Assembly (NCBI RefSeq): GCF_019049245.1
Contig: NZ_JAGMUK010000077.1
Location: 79,447-143,446 of the forward strand
DNA from: Streptomyces sp. AC555_RSS877
GTDB lineage: Bacteria > Actinomycetota > Actinomycetes > Streptomycetales > Streptomycetaceae
Reading direction: 5' to 3'
DNA length: 64,000 bases
The position numbers and the translations under genes were made by a program. Under the pieces are notes generated by a model. That model did not search any database. It had not been told where the DNA came from and saw only the letters and a list, made by a program, of their open reading frames with translations. Of the stretch, positions 10,301-18,659 are shown piece after piece (within the stretch, counting starts at the first letter, position 1; each line of letters opens with the position of its first letter).

Positions 10301-11036
10301 GGACGTCCACTTCACGTACGGCTCCACCGGTAAACCCGAAGAAGCCCTGACCGGCATCGACCTGCGCATCCCCGCCGGCCAGACGGTCGCCTTCGTCGGC
10401 GAGACCGGTGCCGGCAAGTCGACGCTGGTCAAGCTGGTCGCCCGCTTCTACGACCCGACGGGCGGCCGGGTGACCGTCGACGGCACGGACCTCCGCGCCC
10501 TCGACCTCACCTCGTACCGCCACCGCCTCGGCGTCGTCCCGCAGGAGTCCTACCTCTTCCAGGGCACCGTCCGCGACGCCATCGCCTACGGCCGCCCGGA
10601 CGCCACCGACGCCGAGGTGGAGGCGGCTGCCCGCGCGGTCGGCGCCCACGAGATGATCGCCACCCTGGAGGGCGGCTACCTGCACGAGGTCGCCGAACGC
10701 GGCCGCAACCTCTCGGCGGGCCAGCGCCAGCTGATCGCGCTGGCCCGCGCCGAGCTCGTCGACCCGGACGTCCTCCTGCTCGACGAGGCGACCGCGGCCC
10801 TGGACCTGGCCTCGGAAGCACAGGTCAACCAGGCCACGGACCGCATCGCGGGCCGCCGTACGACACTCGTCGTCGCCCACCGGCTGACCACGGCGGCCCG
10901 CGCGGACCGGGTGGTCGTCATGGACCACGGACGGGTCGCCGAGGACGGCACGCACGACGAACTGCTCGCGCGCGGCGGGCGCTACGCCGAGCTGTGGCGG
11001 ACGTTCGTGGGGGAGGACGAGCCCGCGGCGGCCTGA
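7311..11036 (+). CDS. ABC exporter, two permease-ATPase halves fused in one chain
   Basis: A 1241-residue protein contains two complete exporter halves (membrane domain, ATPase, membrane domain, ATPase), normally two genes. GTG 7311 is preferred because GGAAGG lies 8 bases upstream; ATG 7230 has no such site. The first Walker A (SSGSGKST) is near residue 373 and the second (ETGAGKST) near 1029. The first Walker B ends LLVLDDATS, with Asp in place of the catalytic Glu, and has a normal LSGGQ. The second has LLLDEATA with the Glu but an LSAGQ signature. This asymmetry is like heterodimeric exporters with one degenerate ATP site. The substrate cannot be told; lipid or drug export is typical of the family. 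Confidence 0.9.
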   Translation: MAAQQGETQGWARRLGGYAWRHRTDVVLALGSSLGGMAVMALVPLVTKVIIDDVIGDHSRDMAPWAGALIAAAVVVYVLTFIRRYYGGRLALDVQHDLRTEMFQTITRLDGRRQDELSTGQVVGRATSDLQLIQGLLFMLPMTIGNILLFLISLVIMAWLSPPLTLVALAVAPALWWIAKRSRSKLHPATWYAQAQAAAVAGVVDGAVSGVRVVKGFGQEDQETGKLREVGRRLFAGRLRTIRFNSRYTPALQAVPALGQVAMLAVGGWLAVRGHITLGTFVAFSTYLAQLVGPVRMLAMVLTVGQQARAGTERVLELIDTEPSMRDGTKELPADAPATVEFDDVSFGYDDERPVLDGLSFEIRPGETLAVVGSSGSGKSTVSLLMPRFYDVTRGAVLIGGHDVRELTLDSLRAAIGLVPEDSFLFSDTVRNNIAYGRPDATQDEIEKAARAAQADRFIVELPDGYDTTVGEHGLTLSGGQRQRVALARAILTDPRLLVLDDATSAVDARVEHEIHEALQHVMRGRTTLLIAHRRSTLNLADRIAVLDGGRLADLGTHEELQQRSALYRRLLTDPDELGGVSPGHARPAEPAEDTSVRDELDAEFDAESGITPRLWAGERERRDIAMDGTPATPELLAEVDALPPATDTPDIDEARAVAAEESYGLRRLLRGFGLPLLVSLGLVAVDAGMGLLLPVMIRHGIDDGVTDMALGAVWAASLLALLSVLVQWAAQVGEIRMTGRTGERVLYSLRLKIFSQLQRLGLDYYERELTGRIMTRMTTDVDALSTFLQTGLVTAFVSVVTFFGIMGALLVIDVQLALVVFATLPPLIIATFFFRRASVKAYELARERVSLVNADLQESVSGLRIVQAFRREHDGSRRFAERSDSYRRARIRGQWLISIYFPFVQFLSSVAAAAVLIAGAGRVDAATLTTGALVAYLLYIDLFFAPVQQLSQVFDGYQQATVSLGRIQELLQEPTSTKSAGEPLEVLSLRGEIAFEDVHFTYGSTGKPEEALTGIDLRIPAGQTVAFVGETGAGKSTLVKLVARFYDPTGGRVTVDGTDLRALDLTSYRHRLGVVPQESYLFQGTVRDAIAYGRPDATDAEVEAAARAVGAHEMIATLEGGYLHEVAERGRNLSAGQRQLIALARAELVDPDVLLLDEATAALDLASEAQVNQATDRIAGRRTTLVVAHRLTTAARADRVVVMDHGRVAEDGTHDELLARGGRYAELWRTFVGEDEPAAA

Positions 11037-11160
11037 CTGGCCGACGGCAGGTCACCGGCAACATCCGACACACCTGTCCCGCGGGGCACTGGCAACCATC
11101 CGACACCTGTCCCGCGTCCGTACACCAGTACGCTCATCGCGCGATACGGGAGGGACGCCT

Positions 11161-11553
11161 GTGGACAGGGGTGCTGGGATCCGCCGACGGCTGGCGATCG
11201 GTTTGGCCGTGCTGACCGCGTCCGGGCTGCTCGCCGTGGCCGCGCCCGGGGACGCGCAGGCCGCCGCCTCGTCCTGCGAGGGGCGCAAAATCAAGTCGTT
11301 CTCGTTCTCCACCGGCTCCGTGGAGGTGTACAAGCGGCGCGGGTACATCTGCGCGATCACGCTGCCCAAGAAGCCCGGCACGCGGCGCTACATGAAGGTC
11401 AGCGTGCACGCGTACGGCCTTCAACCGGTCGTGGACGAGGGGCAGTACAGGCGCTGGGCCGGGCCGAGGACCGTACACGCCGGTCAGCGCTGCGTGCGGG
11501 TCCAAGGCGTGGTGGGCGGCGGATCCTACAAATCCGACTGGTTCCTGTGCTGA
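11161..11553 (+). CDS. Small secreted cysteine-containing protein
   Basis: This 130-residue protein starts at GTG with GGGAGGG about 6 bases upstream and has a clear signal peptide (LAIGLAVLTASGLLAVAAP, cut near DAQAA). The mature part is about 95 residues, basic, with four cysteines (SSCEG, GYICAI, GQRCVRV, WFLC) that could form two disulfides. I do not recognise a family. It may be a secreted inhibitor, bacteriocin-like or matrix protein, but nothing in the sequence decides this. Confidence 0.7.
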   Translation: MDRGAGIRRRLAIGLAVLTASGLLAVAAPGDAQAAASSCEGRKIKSFSFSTGSVEVYKRRGYICAITLPKKPGTRRYMKVSVHAYGLQPVVDEGQYRRWAGPRTVHAGQRCVRVQGVVGGGSYKSDWFLC

Positions 11554-11729
11554 ACCACGGACCGAACGGGCCGAGCAACCGAACAATCGACCAAACCACA
11601 GGCCGAACCCACAGGCCTATACACAGACTTCCTACAGGGTTTTCCCCATCAAAGGCCCATCTCCCCTGGTGCTGAGGCGACTTGCTCCGCTAGCTTCCGG
11701 CGCACATCTGTACTCACAGGGGAGGGTGC

Positions 11730-13190
11730 ATGCGCAAGGCGCTCAGATGGCTGCTGGCGCTCACGGTGCTCATAGGCACGTTGAGCACGGCGGGGGCGGC
11801 CACAGCCGCCGAGCCGGAGGCCACAGGCACCACTGGCCTCACCGGCACCACCGCGGCCACGGACATCAAGGAACGACTCCTCTCCATACCGGGGATGAGC
11901 CTGATCGAGGAGAAGCCCTACACCGGGTACCGCTACTTCGTCCTCAACTACACCCAGCCGGTCGACCACCGGAAGCCGTCCAAGGGCACGTTCCAGCAGC
12001 GGATCACCCTGCTGCACAAGGACGTCTCGCGCCCGACGGTCTTCTACACCGGCGGCTACAACGTCTCCACGAACCCGGGCCGCCGCGAGCCGACCCAGAT
12101 CGTGGACGGCAACCAGGTCTCCATGGAGTACCGCTTCTTCACCCCGTCCCGGCCCGACCCGGCCGACTGGACCAAGCTGGACATCTGGCAGGCCGCCAGT
12201 GACCAGCACCGCATCTTCAAGGCGCTGAAGAAGATCTACACCAAGAAGTGGATCTCCACGGGCGGCTCCAAGGGCGGCATGACCGCCACCTACTTCGAGC
12301 GCTTCTACCCGAAGGACATGGACGGTGTCGTCGCGTACGTCGCCCCCAACGACGTCGTGAACAAGGAGGACTCGGCCTACGACCGCTTCTTCGCCACCGT
12401 CGGCACCAAGGAGTGCCGCGACCGGCTGAACGCGGTGCAGCGCGAGGCGCTGGTGCGCCGGGAGCCGCTGGAGAAGAAGTACGAGGCGCTCGCGGCCGAG
12501 AACGGCTTCACCTTCACCACCGTCGGCAGCCTCGACCGCGCCTACGAGGCGGTCGTCCTCGACTACGTCTGGGGCTTCTGGCAGTACAGCCTGCTCTCCG
12601 ACTGCGACTCGATCCCGGCGGACGCGAAGAACGCGACCGACGACGAGATCTGGACCTCGATCGACACGATCTCCGGGTTCTCCTTCTACACCGACCAGGG
12701 CCTGTCGCCGTACACGCCGTACTACTACCAGGCGGGCACGCAGCTCGGCGCGCCGTCGATCGTCTTCCCGCACATCGAGAAGAAGTACATCCGCTACGGC
12801 TACCAGCCGCCGCGGAACTTCGTCCCGCGCGACATCCCGATGACGTTCCAGCCGTACGCGATGCGTGACGTGGACACCTGGGTCAAGCACAACGCCCGCC
12901 ACATGCTCTTCGTCTACGGCCAGAACGACCCGTGGGGCGCGGAGCCGTTCCGCCTCGGCAAGGGCGCGAAGGACTCGTACGTCTTCACGGCGCCCGGCCT
13001 GAACCACGGAGCCAACGTGGCCGGCCTGGTCCCCGACCAGAAGACACTCGCCACGGCCCGGATCCTGGAGTGGGCGGGCGTCGCCTCCGCCACCGTCCAG
13101 GCGAACCCGTCGGCGGCGAAGCCGCTGGCGAAGTTCGACGCCAAGCTGGACAAGCGGGACGTGGAGCGGGAGCCGGCGCTGCGCCCGTAA
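11730..13190 (+). CDS. Secreted S37-family tripeptidyl aminopeptidase
   Basis: This 486-residue exported peptidase matches Peptidase_S37 (PS-10 / prolyl tri- and tetrapeptidyl aminopeptidase of Streptomyces). The signal peptide is followed by an alpha/beta-hydrolase domain with nucleophile motif STGGSKGGM (Ser180), likely acid Asp400 in YGQNDPWG and His426 in PGLNHGAN. The family removes tri- or tetrapeptides from extracellular proteins during mycelial growth. GGGAGGG lies 5-6 bases before the ATG. It is monocistronic, with a convergent lipoprotein gene downstream. Confidence 0.9.
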   Translation: MRKALRWLLALTVLIGTLSTAGAATAAEPEATGTTGLTGTTAATDIKERLLSIPGMSLIEEKPYTGYRYFVLNYTQPVDHRKPSKGTFQQRITLLHKDVSRPTVFYTGGYNVSTNPGRREPTQIVDGNQVSMEYRFFTPSRPDPADWTKLDIWQAASDQHRIFKALKKIYTKKWISTGGSKGGMTATYFERFYPKDMDGVVAYVAPNDVVNKEDSAYDRFFATVGTKECRDRLNAVQREALVRREPLEKKYEALAAENGFTFTTVGSLDRAYEAVVLDYVWGFWQYSLLSDCDSIPADAKNATDDEIWTSIDTISGFSFYTDQGLSPYTPYYYQAGTQLGAPSIVFPHIEKKYIRYGYQPPRNFVPRDIPMTFQPYAMRDVDTWVKHNARHMLFVYGQNDPWGAEPFRLGKGAKDSYVFTAPGLNHGANVAGLVPDQKTLATARILEWAGVASATVQANPSAAKPLAKFDAKLDKRDVEREPALRP

Positions 13191-13227
13191 CGCACGTGCT
13201 GCGCCCGGCCCCGGGCTCCTTCGGGGG

Positions 13228-13875
13228 TCACACCGGCCGGGCGCAGCCCACCGGGTGTTCGCCGCCCAGTTGGACGTACAGGGCCGTCGACAGCGGGCAC
13301 TGGGTGCGTTTGTCGACCGCCTTGGTCACCCTGTGTTCCGGTTTCTTGTCGCCCTTGCCGTCGCACGCGGTCTCGCGGACCTGGCCGTCGCCCAGGGCGT
13401 AGACGCAGTCGCCGACGATGGTGCGGGGGCCGCCTCCGCCGCCGGGGTCGCCGGGGTGCGGCGGGCTCAGATTGCGCATGCAGGCGTAGCCCTGGGGGAT
13501 CGCTCCGTCGCCGTCCTCGTCGGAGACCTGGCTCTGTTCGCTGATGTGCAGCACGAAGTCGGTGGTCGCCGGGCACTGCGGTCCGTCGCCGACCGTGCCG
13601 TCGTGGCGGGCCACGACCCGGGCCGCCGCCCGCTCACCGGTGCACGCCACCTCGGTGAAGCTGGTCGTGCCGAAGGAGCTGCACTCGTCGACCGCGAGGA
13701 ACACCGCGCCGTACCCGGCCGTCCGCGAGGGCGAGGGCGGCACCGCCGTGCTGAGGCGCCCGTCCTCCTCGCCACCGCCGCCCGCACCGGACGCCGGTCC
13801 CGAACATCCCGTCAACAGGGCGGCCAGCAGCGCCAGCAGGGCGCACACGACCCCCACGGAACTTCTCTCGCGCAT
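13228..13875 (-). CDS. Putative lipoprotein of unknown function
   Basis: This 215-residue protein has a lipoprotein signal peptide: ALLALLAALLTGCSG, with LTGC as lipobox. ATG 13875 is chosen because CCGGGGGG lies 6 bases upstream; an ATG two codons earlier abuts that site. The mature part starts with a Gly/Glu-rich linker, followed by pairs of cysteines (VDECSSF, VACTGE, QCPATTD, YACMRNL, GDCVYAL, ETACDG, QCPLSTALY, VGCARP). This repeated Cys spacing suggests two related small disulfide domains. No family is recognised. Confidence 0.7.
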   Translation of the reverse strand: MRERSSVGVVCALLALLAALLTGCSGPASGAGGGGEEDGRLSTAVPPSPSRTAGYGAVFLAVDECSSFGTTSFTEVACTGERAAARVVARHDGTVGDGPQCPATTDFVLHISEQSQVSDEDGDGAIPQGYACMRNLSPPHPGDPGGGGGPRTIVGDCVYALGDGQVRETACDGKGDKKPEHRVTKAVDKRTQCPLSTALYVQLGGEHPVGCARPV

Positions 13876-13992
13876 CGCCATCCCCCCGGGTCCCCCCGCC
13901 CAGCGTGACCCGACGTGGCGGGCGCACGCCAGACATGCAGGGTGCTTTGAGCCTTTTGGGGGGGCGTACACCGGTTGCGTGGCGTATGTGGG

Positions 13993-15864
13993 CTACGTCT
14001 GATACGACAGCCCGTGCCCGACGGGATAGAGCACTCGCGCCGGATCGTCCGCCCGTACCACCGGCACCGGCAGCTTCCCGCGCGGTGAGACGCGCCCCGC
14101 GATGACCCGGGCGGCGGCCCGCAGCTCGACGTCGGTCCAGGAGTAGGCAGCCAGGCAGGCCGGCACGGAGGGCAGCTGGGCCACGTCATACGGATTGCGG
14201 ATCGCGACCGCCACCACCGGTTTCCCGGTCGCCACCAGTTGCTCGACGAGCGTCTTCTGGGTGCTGGTCGCGGTGACGTTGTACGTCCCCACAACCACCG
14301 CGTCCACGTCCCGCGCCGCCGCGAGGGCCGTGGCGGTCGTGGCGGCCGAGGGGGCGGTGCCCGTCGACAGGGCGGTGGCGGTGAAGCCGAGTTCGGTGAG
14401 CGCGCCCGCGAGCACGCCGGTGGGCGGCCCGGTCGTCCCGGACGGCGAGGCGGGATCGGCCCCCACGACGAGCACCCTGGGATGCGTACGCCGGGACAGA
14501 GGCAGCAGCCGCCCCTGGTTCACCAGCAGCGTGGTCGTCCGCTCCGCGATCCGGTCGGCCGCCGCCAGATGGGCCGCGGTGCCGACCGTGTCGGTGACGC
14601 CGGCCTGGCTGACGTAGGGCTCCTCGAACAACCGCAGCTTCGCCTTGAGCCGCAGCACCCGCAGGACGGACGCGTCCAGCCGCGCCTCGGTGAGCTCCCC
14701 GTCCTGTACGGCCTTCAGTACGGCGTTCCACGCGAGGTCCAGGTGGGGAGGGTCGAGGAGCTGGTCCACCCCCGCCTTCAGCGCGAGCACCGGCACACGG
14801 TCGTCGCCGTACTTCTCCCGTACGCCCTTCATGCCGAGGGCGTCCGTCACCACGACCCCGTCGTAACCGAGCTTCTCGCGCAGGATGCCGGTGAGGATGG
14901 GGCGGGAGAGGGTGGCCGGGTCGCCGGAGTCGTCGAGCGCCGGGACCATGATGTGCGCGGTCATGATCGAGTCGATGCCGGCGCGGACGGCGGCCCGGAA
15001 GGGCGGCGCGTCGAGCTCTTCCCACTGGGCGCGCGTGTGGGTGATGACCGGGAAGCCGTAGTGGCTGTCGACGGCGGTGTCGCCGTGCCCCGGGAAGTGC
15101 TTGGCGGTCGCGGCGATCCGTGCGCGCCCGTACCCGGCGACCTCGGCGGCTACCAGCCCGGCCACCGCGCCCGGTTCGGCACCGAAGGACCGGACGCCGA
15201 TCACCGGGTTCGCCGGGTTGACGTTCACGTCGGCGACGGGGGAGTAGTTCTGCCGGATGCCCATCGCCCGCAGTTCGCGGCCCGCGACGAGGCCGAGGGT
15301 GCGGGCGTCGGCGCGGGAGCGGCCGGCGCCGACGGCCATCGCGCCCGGGAAGAGCGTGGCGGGCTTCCCGACCCGGCAGACGATGCCGTGCTCCTGGTCG
15401 GTGGAGATCAGCACGGGCAGCCCGCGCGGCCGCTCCAGGGACGCCTTCTGGATCCCGTTCGACAGGTCCGCGATCTGGTGGGGGCTGCGGGTGTTGTGCG
15501 CCCAGCTGAAGTAGATGATCCCCCCGAGCCGGTACTTGGCGACCAGCTCGGCGGCCGTGCGCACGCCGAGCTCCCTGAGGTTGGCGTCGATGTCGGCCTG
15601 GTCGGGGGCGGTCGCCGAGTGGCCGTAGACCCGCGTCACGAAGAGCTGGCCGACCTTCTCCTCCAGGCTCATGCGGGAGACCAGCATGCGCAGGTCCCTG
15701 TCGTCGGCGACGGCGTACGAGGGTGTGCCGACCGTCAGCGCGGCGGTGGCACCGGCGGTGGCGGCGAGGACGGTACGTCTGGAGGGACCTGCGGTGTTTT
15801 CCGAGCTTCCCGTGCTTCCCGAGCGACCTGTGCTTCCCGTGCTTCCCGTGCTGGTGTCGGGCAC
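13993..15864 (-). CDS. Tat-exported GH3 beta-N-acetylhexosaminidase (NagZ-like)
   Basis: A 623-residue glycoside hydrolase family 3 enzyme releases N-acetylglucosamine from cell-wall or chitin fragments. GTG 15864 with AAGGAG 5 bases upstream is chosen; the frame stays open 70 codons further without support. Residues 28-50 form a twin-arginine signal (SRRTVLAATAGATAAL), so it is probably folded before export. The catalytic dyad motif KHFPGHG (255-261) with Asp266/His268 and the nucleophile Asp341 (VVVTDALGM) are intact. The last 220 residues are a second alpha/beta domain. Residues 4-20 are a Gly-Ser-Thr repeat (STGSTGSTGRSGSTG) encoded by 9-bp tandem repeats just before the Tat motif. Confidence 0.9.
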   Translation of the reverse strand: MPDTSTGSTGSTGRSGSTGSSENTAGPSRRTVLAATAGATAALTVGTPSYAVADDRDLRMLVSRMSLEEKVGQLFVTRVYGHSATAPDQADIDANLRELGVRTAAELVAKYRLGGIIYFSWAHNTRSPHQIADLSNGIQKASLERPRGLPVLISTDQEHGIVCRVGKPATLFPGAMAVGAGRSRADARTLGLVAGRELRAMGIRQNYSPVADVNVNPANPVIGVRSFGAEPGAVAGLVAAEVAGYGRARIAATAKHFPGHGDTAVDSHYGFPVITHTRAQWEELDAPPFRAAVRAGIDSIMTAHIMVPALDDSGDPATLSRPILTGILREKLGYDGVVVTDALGMKGVREKYGDDRVPVLALKAGVDQLLDPPHLDLAWNAVLKAVQDGELTEARLDASVLRVLRLKAKLRLFEEPYVSQAGVTDTVGTAAHLAAADRIAERTTTLLVNQGRLLPLSRRTHPRVLVVGADPASPSGTTGPPTGVLAGALTELGFTATALSTGTAPSAATTATALAAARDVDAVVVGTYNVTATSTQKTLVEQLVATGKPVVAVAIRNPYDVAQLPSVPACLAAYSWTDVELRAAARVIAGRVSPRGKLPVPVVRADDPARVLYPVGHGLSYQT

Positions 15865-15895
15865 GTGTGCTCCTTCCGGAGGAGAGCCACTGAAG

Positions 15896-15932
15896 GAAAC
15901 TTCCGAGAGGTCACCAATATCCGGGAAGTTTC
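15896..15932. promoter_or_regulatory. Inverted repeat upstream of the GH3 gene (candidate operator)
   Basis: GAAACTTCC (15896-15904) and GGAAGTTTC (15924-15932) are exact 9-base inverted copies separated by 19 bases, 30-70 bases upstream of the GH3 start. GAAA-type dyads are seen before amino-sugar genes controlled by RpiR-type regulators; the link to this gene is inference. In the rest of the 397-bp gap to 16262 I see only GC-rich sequence. Confidence 0.45.
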
Positions 15933-16261
15933 TGCCGGTCAAGGGAGCGCACAGTAACCAGAGAGGGGCCGCCATCGGCGCAGTTGGAGGGGGGCGCGCC
16001 GATGGCGGCGTGCTGCCGGCCGCAGTACGGCGGAAGGGTGGGTCAGCGTTCGCAGCCAGCAGCGAGGCCGACACCGCACCACGGTGACTCTCCGACAGCT
16101 TGCGGATTGGACGAGCGAAGGCGGGGCGGGGTTCCCCGCCCGGGCCGTATTTCCGAAGTCGGTAGCCGTGGGGCGGGTGGGTTCACCGGGGGTGTGGCGG
16201 GAGGCGTTCCATCCCGTGGACGTCCCGGCGCGGGACGCGAACGGGGGGCGATCATCGAGGC

Positions 16262-17497
16262 ATGCCCGTAGTCGACATTCCAGGCTCGAAGTCCATCACC
16301 GCCCGCGCCCTCTTCCTGGCGGCCGCGGCCGACGGTGTCACCACCCTCGTACGACCGCTCCGCTCGGACGACACGGAGGGCTTCGCGGAAGGCCTGGTAC
16401 GGCTCGGCTACCGGGTCGGCCGGACCCCGGACGCCTGGCAGGTCGACGGCCGCCCCCAGGGCCCCGCGGTGCCCGACGCCGACGTGTACTGCCGCGACGG
16501 TGCGACCACGGCCCGCTTCCTGCCGACCCTGGCGGCGGCCGGCCACGGCACGTACCGCTTCGACGCGTCGCCCCAGATGCGCCGACGTCCGCTGCTCCCC
16601 CTGACCCGCGCCCTGCGCGACCTGGGCGTGGACCTGCGGCACGAGGAGGCGGAGGGCCACCACCCGCTGACGGTGGTGGCGGCGGGCGTCGAGGGCGGCG
16701 AGGTGACGCTGGACGCCGGTCAGTCCTCGCAGTACCTCACGGCGTTGCTGCTCTTGGGCCCGCTGACGCGGACGGGGCTGCGGATCACGGTGACGGACCT
16801 CGTCTCGGTGCCGTACGTGGAGATCACGATCGCGATGATGCTGGCGTTCGGGGTCGAAGTGCGCAGGGACGGGAACGTCTTCGTCGTCCCGCCGGGCGGC
16901 TACCGGGCGACGACCTACGCGATCGAGCCCGACGCCTCCACCGCGAGCTACTTCTTCGCTGCGGCGGCCGTGACCGGCGGCGAGGTCACCGTCCCGGGCC
17001 TCGGGACGGGTTCACTCCAGGGCGACCTGGGATTCGTGGACGTACTGCGGCGGATCGGCGCCGAGGTGTCGGTCCGCGCGGACGGCACGACGGTCAGGGG
17101 AACCGGCCGGCTGCACGGCCTCACGATCGCCATGCGGGACATCTCGGACACCATGCCGACCCTGGCCGCGATCGCCCCCTTCGCCTCCGGTCCGGTACGG
17201 ATCGAGGACGTGGCGAACACCCGCGTCAAGGAATGCGACCGCCTGGAGGCCTGCGCGGAGAACCTGCGACGGCTGGGCGTGGCGGTGGAGACGGGCCCCG
17301 ACTGGATCGAGGTCCGCCCGGGGCTGCCCGCCGCCTCCGGCACGCAGATCACGTCGTACGGCGACCACCGCATCGTGATGTCGTTCGCGGTCACCGGGCT
17401 CCGCGTGCCGGGTATTTCGTTCGACGACCCCGGATGCGTACGCAAGACTTTCCCCGGTTTCCATGAGGAGTTCGGGGCGCTGCGCGCACGGCTGTGA
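16262..17497 (+). CDS. aroA: EPSP synthase paralogue (3-phosphoshikimate 1-carboxyvinyltransferase)
   Basis: This 411-residue EPSP synthase-fold enzyme would join phosphoenolpyruvate to shikimate-3-phosphate. It starts almost at the first catalytic motif (PGSKSITARA), so the N-terminus is short. The RVKECDR loop and the Asp-containing DISDTMPTLA segment are present. However, the classical GNAGTAxR loop reads RDGATTAR (residues about 79-86), and TNR after PGSKS is TAR. Such changes at the PEP side suggest a second, diverged copy, perhaps with altered substrate or glyphosate sensitivity. It stands next to an acetyltransferase, not other shikimate genes. No strong ribosome site precedes the ATG. 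Confidence 0.8.
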   Translation: MPVVDIPGSKSITARALFLAAAADGVTTLVRPLRSDDTEGFAEGLVRLGYRVGRTPDAWQVDGRPQGPAVPDADVYCRDGATTARFLPTLAAAGHGTYRFDASPQMRRRPLLPLTRALRDLGVDLRHEEAEGHHPLTVVAAGVEGGEVTLDAGQSSQYLTALLLLGPLTRTGLRITVTDLVSVPYVEITIAMMLAFGVEVRRDGNVFVVPPGGYRATTYAIEPDASTASYFFAAAAVTGGEVTVPGLGTGSLQGDLGFVDVLRRIGAEVSVRADGTTVRGTGRLHGLTIAMRDISDTMPTLAAIAPFASGPVRIEDVANTRVKECDRLEACAENLRRLGVAVETGPDWIEVRPGLPAASGTQITSYGDHRIVMSFAVTGLRVPGISFDDPGCVRKTFPGFHEEFGALRARL

Positions 17498-17510
17498 GGG
17501 GCGGCAAAAG

Positions 17511-18146
17511 GTGAGCTTCATGCTGCAGGGACCGGTTCTGGAGGGGGCGTTGGTCCGCCTGGAACCGCTGGAGCACCGGCACGCGGCCGGCCTGGCGGAG
17601 GCGGCGGAAGCGGACCGGGGCACCTACGAGTTCACGTGGGTACCGAGGGCCGACGAGGTCGGCGCCTACATCGACGCACAGCTGGCCCGCGCGACCACGG
17701 GACGACTCGCGCCGTACGTCCAGGTCTCGACGCGCACGGGACAGGTGGTCGGCGCCACCTCGTACTGGGAGCCCCGCTGCTGGCTGACGGACGACCGGCT
17801 CGACGCCGTCGAGGTCGGCTTCACCTGGCTCGCCGGCCCGGCCCAGGGCACGGGCATCAACGCCGAGGCCAAGCTCCTGCTGTTCCGGCACGCCTTCGAG
17901 AAGTGGGGCGTGTCCCGGGTCGACTTGAAGACGGACGCCCGCAACGAGCGCTCCCGCGCGGCGATCCAGAGCGTCGGCGCCCGCTTCGAGGGCGTCCTGC
18001 GGAACTGGTCCCGCTCCTGGGCACCGGGCGAGGACGGCCGGCTGCGCGACTCCGCGATCTTCTCGGTCACGGCGGCGGAATGGCCGCAGTGCCGGGGGCG
18101 ACTGGAGGAACGGGTGGCGAGGCTGGCGGCGCGCGCAGGGGGGTAG
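17511..18146 (+). CDS. GNAT acetyltransferase, RimJ/RimL-like
   Basis: This 211-residue acetyl-CoA-dependent N-acetyltransferase has the RimJ/RimL pattern: LEGALVRLEPLEHRH at the N-terminus, VEVGFTWLAGPAQGTGINAE as the acetyl-CoA loop region, then DARNERSRAAIQSVGARFEGVLRNW. It lies 13 bases after aroA, probably cotranscribed. GTG 17511 or ATG 17520 may start it; GAGGGG and AAAAGG suit one each. The target (protein terminus or small molecule) is unknown. Confidence 0.8.
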   Translation: MSFMLQGPVLEGALVRLEPLEHRHAAGLAEAAEADRGTYEFTWVPRADEVGAYIDAQLARATTGRLAPYVQVSTRTGQVVGATSYWEPRCWLTDDRLDAVEVGFTWLAGPAQGTGINAEAKLLLFRHAFEKWGVSRVDLKTDARNERSRAAIQSVGARFEGVLRNWSRSWAPGEDGRLRDSAIFSVTAAEWPQCRGRLEERVARLAARAGG

Positions 18147-18205
18147 CGGGAGCCCGTCCGGCCCCGGGTGGCGCGATCGCTGACGAGACGTCTGGCCGAC
18201 CGCGT

Positions 18206-18583
18206 CTACGGGTGCGTGTCCGTGCTCGCGATGACCTCGTCGAGGTGGTCCAGGGTGGCCTGCAGGTCGTCGACCTTGGCCTGGATGCGCTCGCGCTCGG
18301 CTCGCAGCATGGCTCGTTGCCCGGCGTCGGTGTGCCCGGCGTCCCAGCACGGCAGGAGTTCGGCGATCTTTCGGCTGGTGAGGCCGGCGGCGAACATCTC
18401 CTGGAAGAAGCGGACCAGGGGGATGGCGTCCTGCCGGTACAGGCGCTGGCCGGACGGGCTGCGCTCCGCGATGAGCAGCCCTTGCTGCTCGTAGTAGCGC
18501 ACGGCGCGCACGGAGACGCCGGCACCTCGTGCCACCTCGCCGATGCGGATCAACCGCTCGTCCGCGGCCACTGTGACAGTCAT
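18206..18583 (-). CDS. MerR-family transcriptional regulator
   Basis: This 125-residue MerR-type regulator has an N-terminal winged helix (LIRIGEVARGAGVSVRAVRYYEQQGLL) and a C-terminal dimerising coiled coil rich in Arg/Glu/Leu (ERIQAKVDDLQATLDHLDEV). There is no recognisable metal-site Cys cluster and no large effector domain. AGAGGA precedes ATG 18583. It diverges from a short-chain reductase gene across a typical MerR promoter, so it probably controls that gene and itself. Confidence 0.88.
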   Translation of the reverse strand: MTVTVAADERLIRIGEVARGAGVSVRAVRYYEQQGLLIAERSPSGQRLYRQDAIPLVRFFQEMFAAGLTSRKIAELLPCWDAGHTDAGQRAMLRAERERIQAKVDDLQATLDHLDEVIASTDTHP

Positions 18584-18620
18584 GGTGATTCCTCTCACCC
18601 CTGGCCCTGACGGCCAGCAC

Positions 18621-18652
18621 TTGCCTCTGACGTTAGCGTCAGGTTTTAGCGT
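18621..18652 (+). promoter_or_regulatory. MerR-type promoter with dyad operator; predicts a leaderless transcript
   Basis: TTGCCT (18621-18626) and TAGCGT (18647-18652) are separated by 20 bases, the long spacer typical of MerR-activated promoters. The spacer holds the dyad CTGACG-TTAG-CGTCAG (18627-18642). The predicted start of transcription, about 7 bases after the -10, falls on the ATG of the reductase (18660), which also lacks a ribosome site. Confidence 0.7.
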
Positions 18653-18659
18653 ACCGGCC

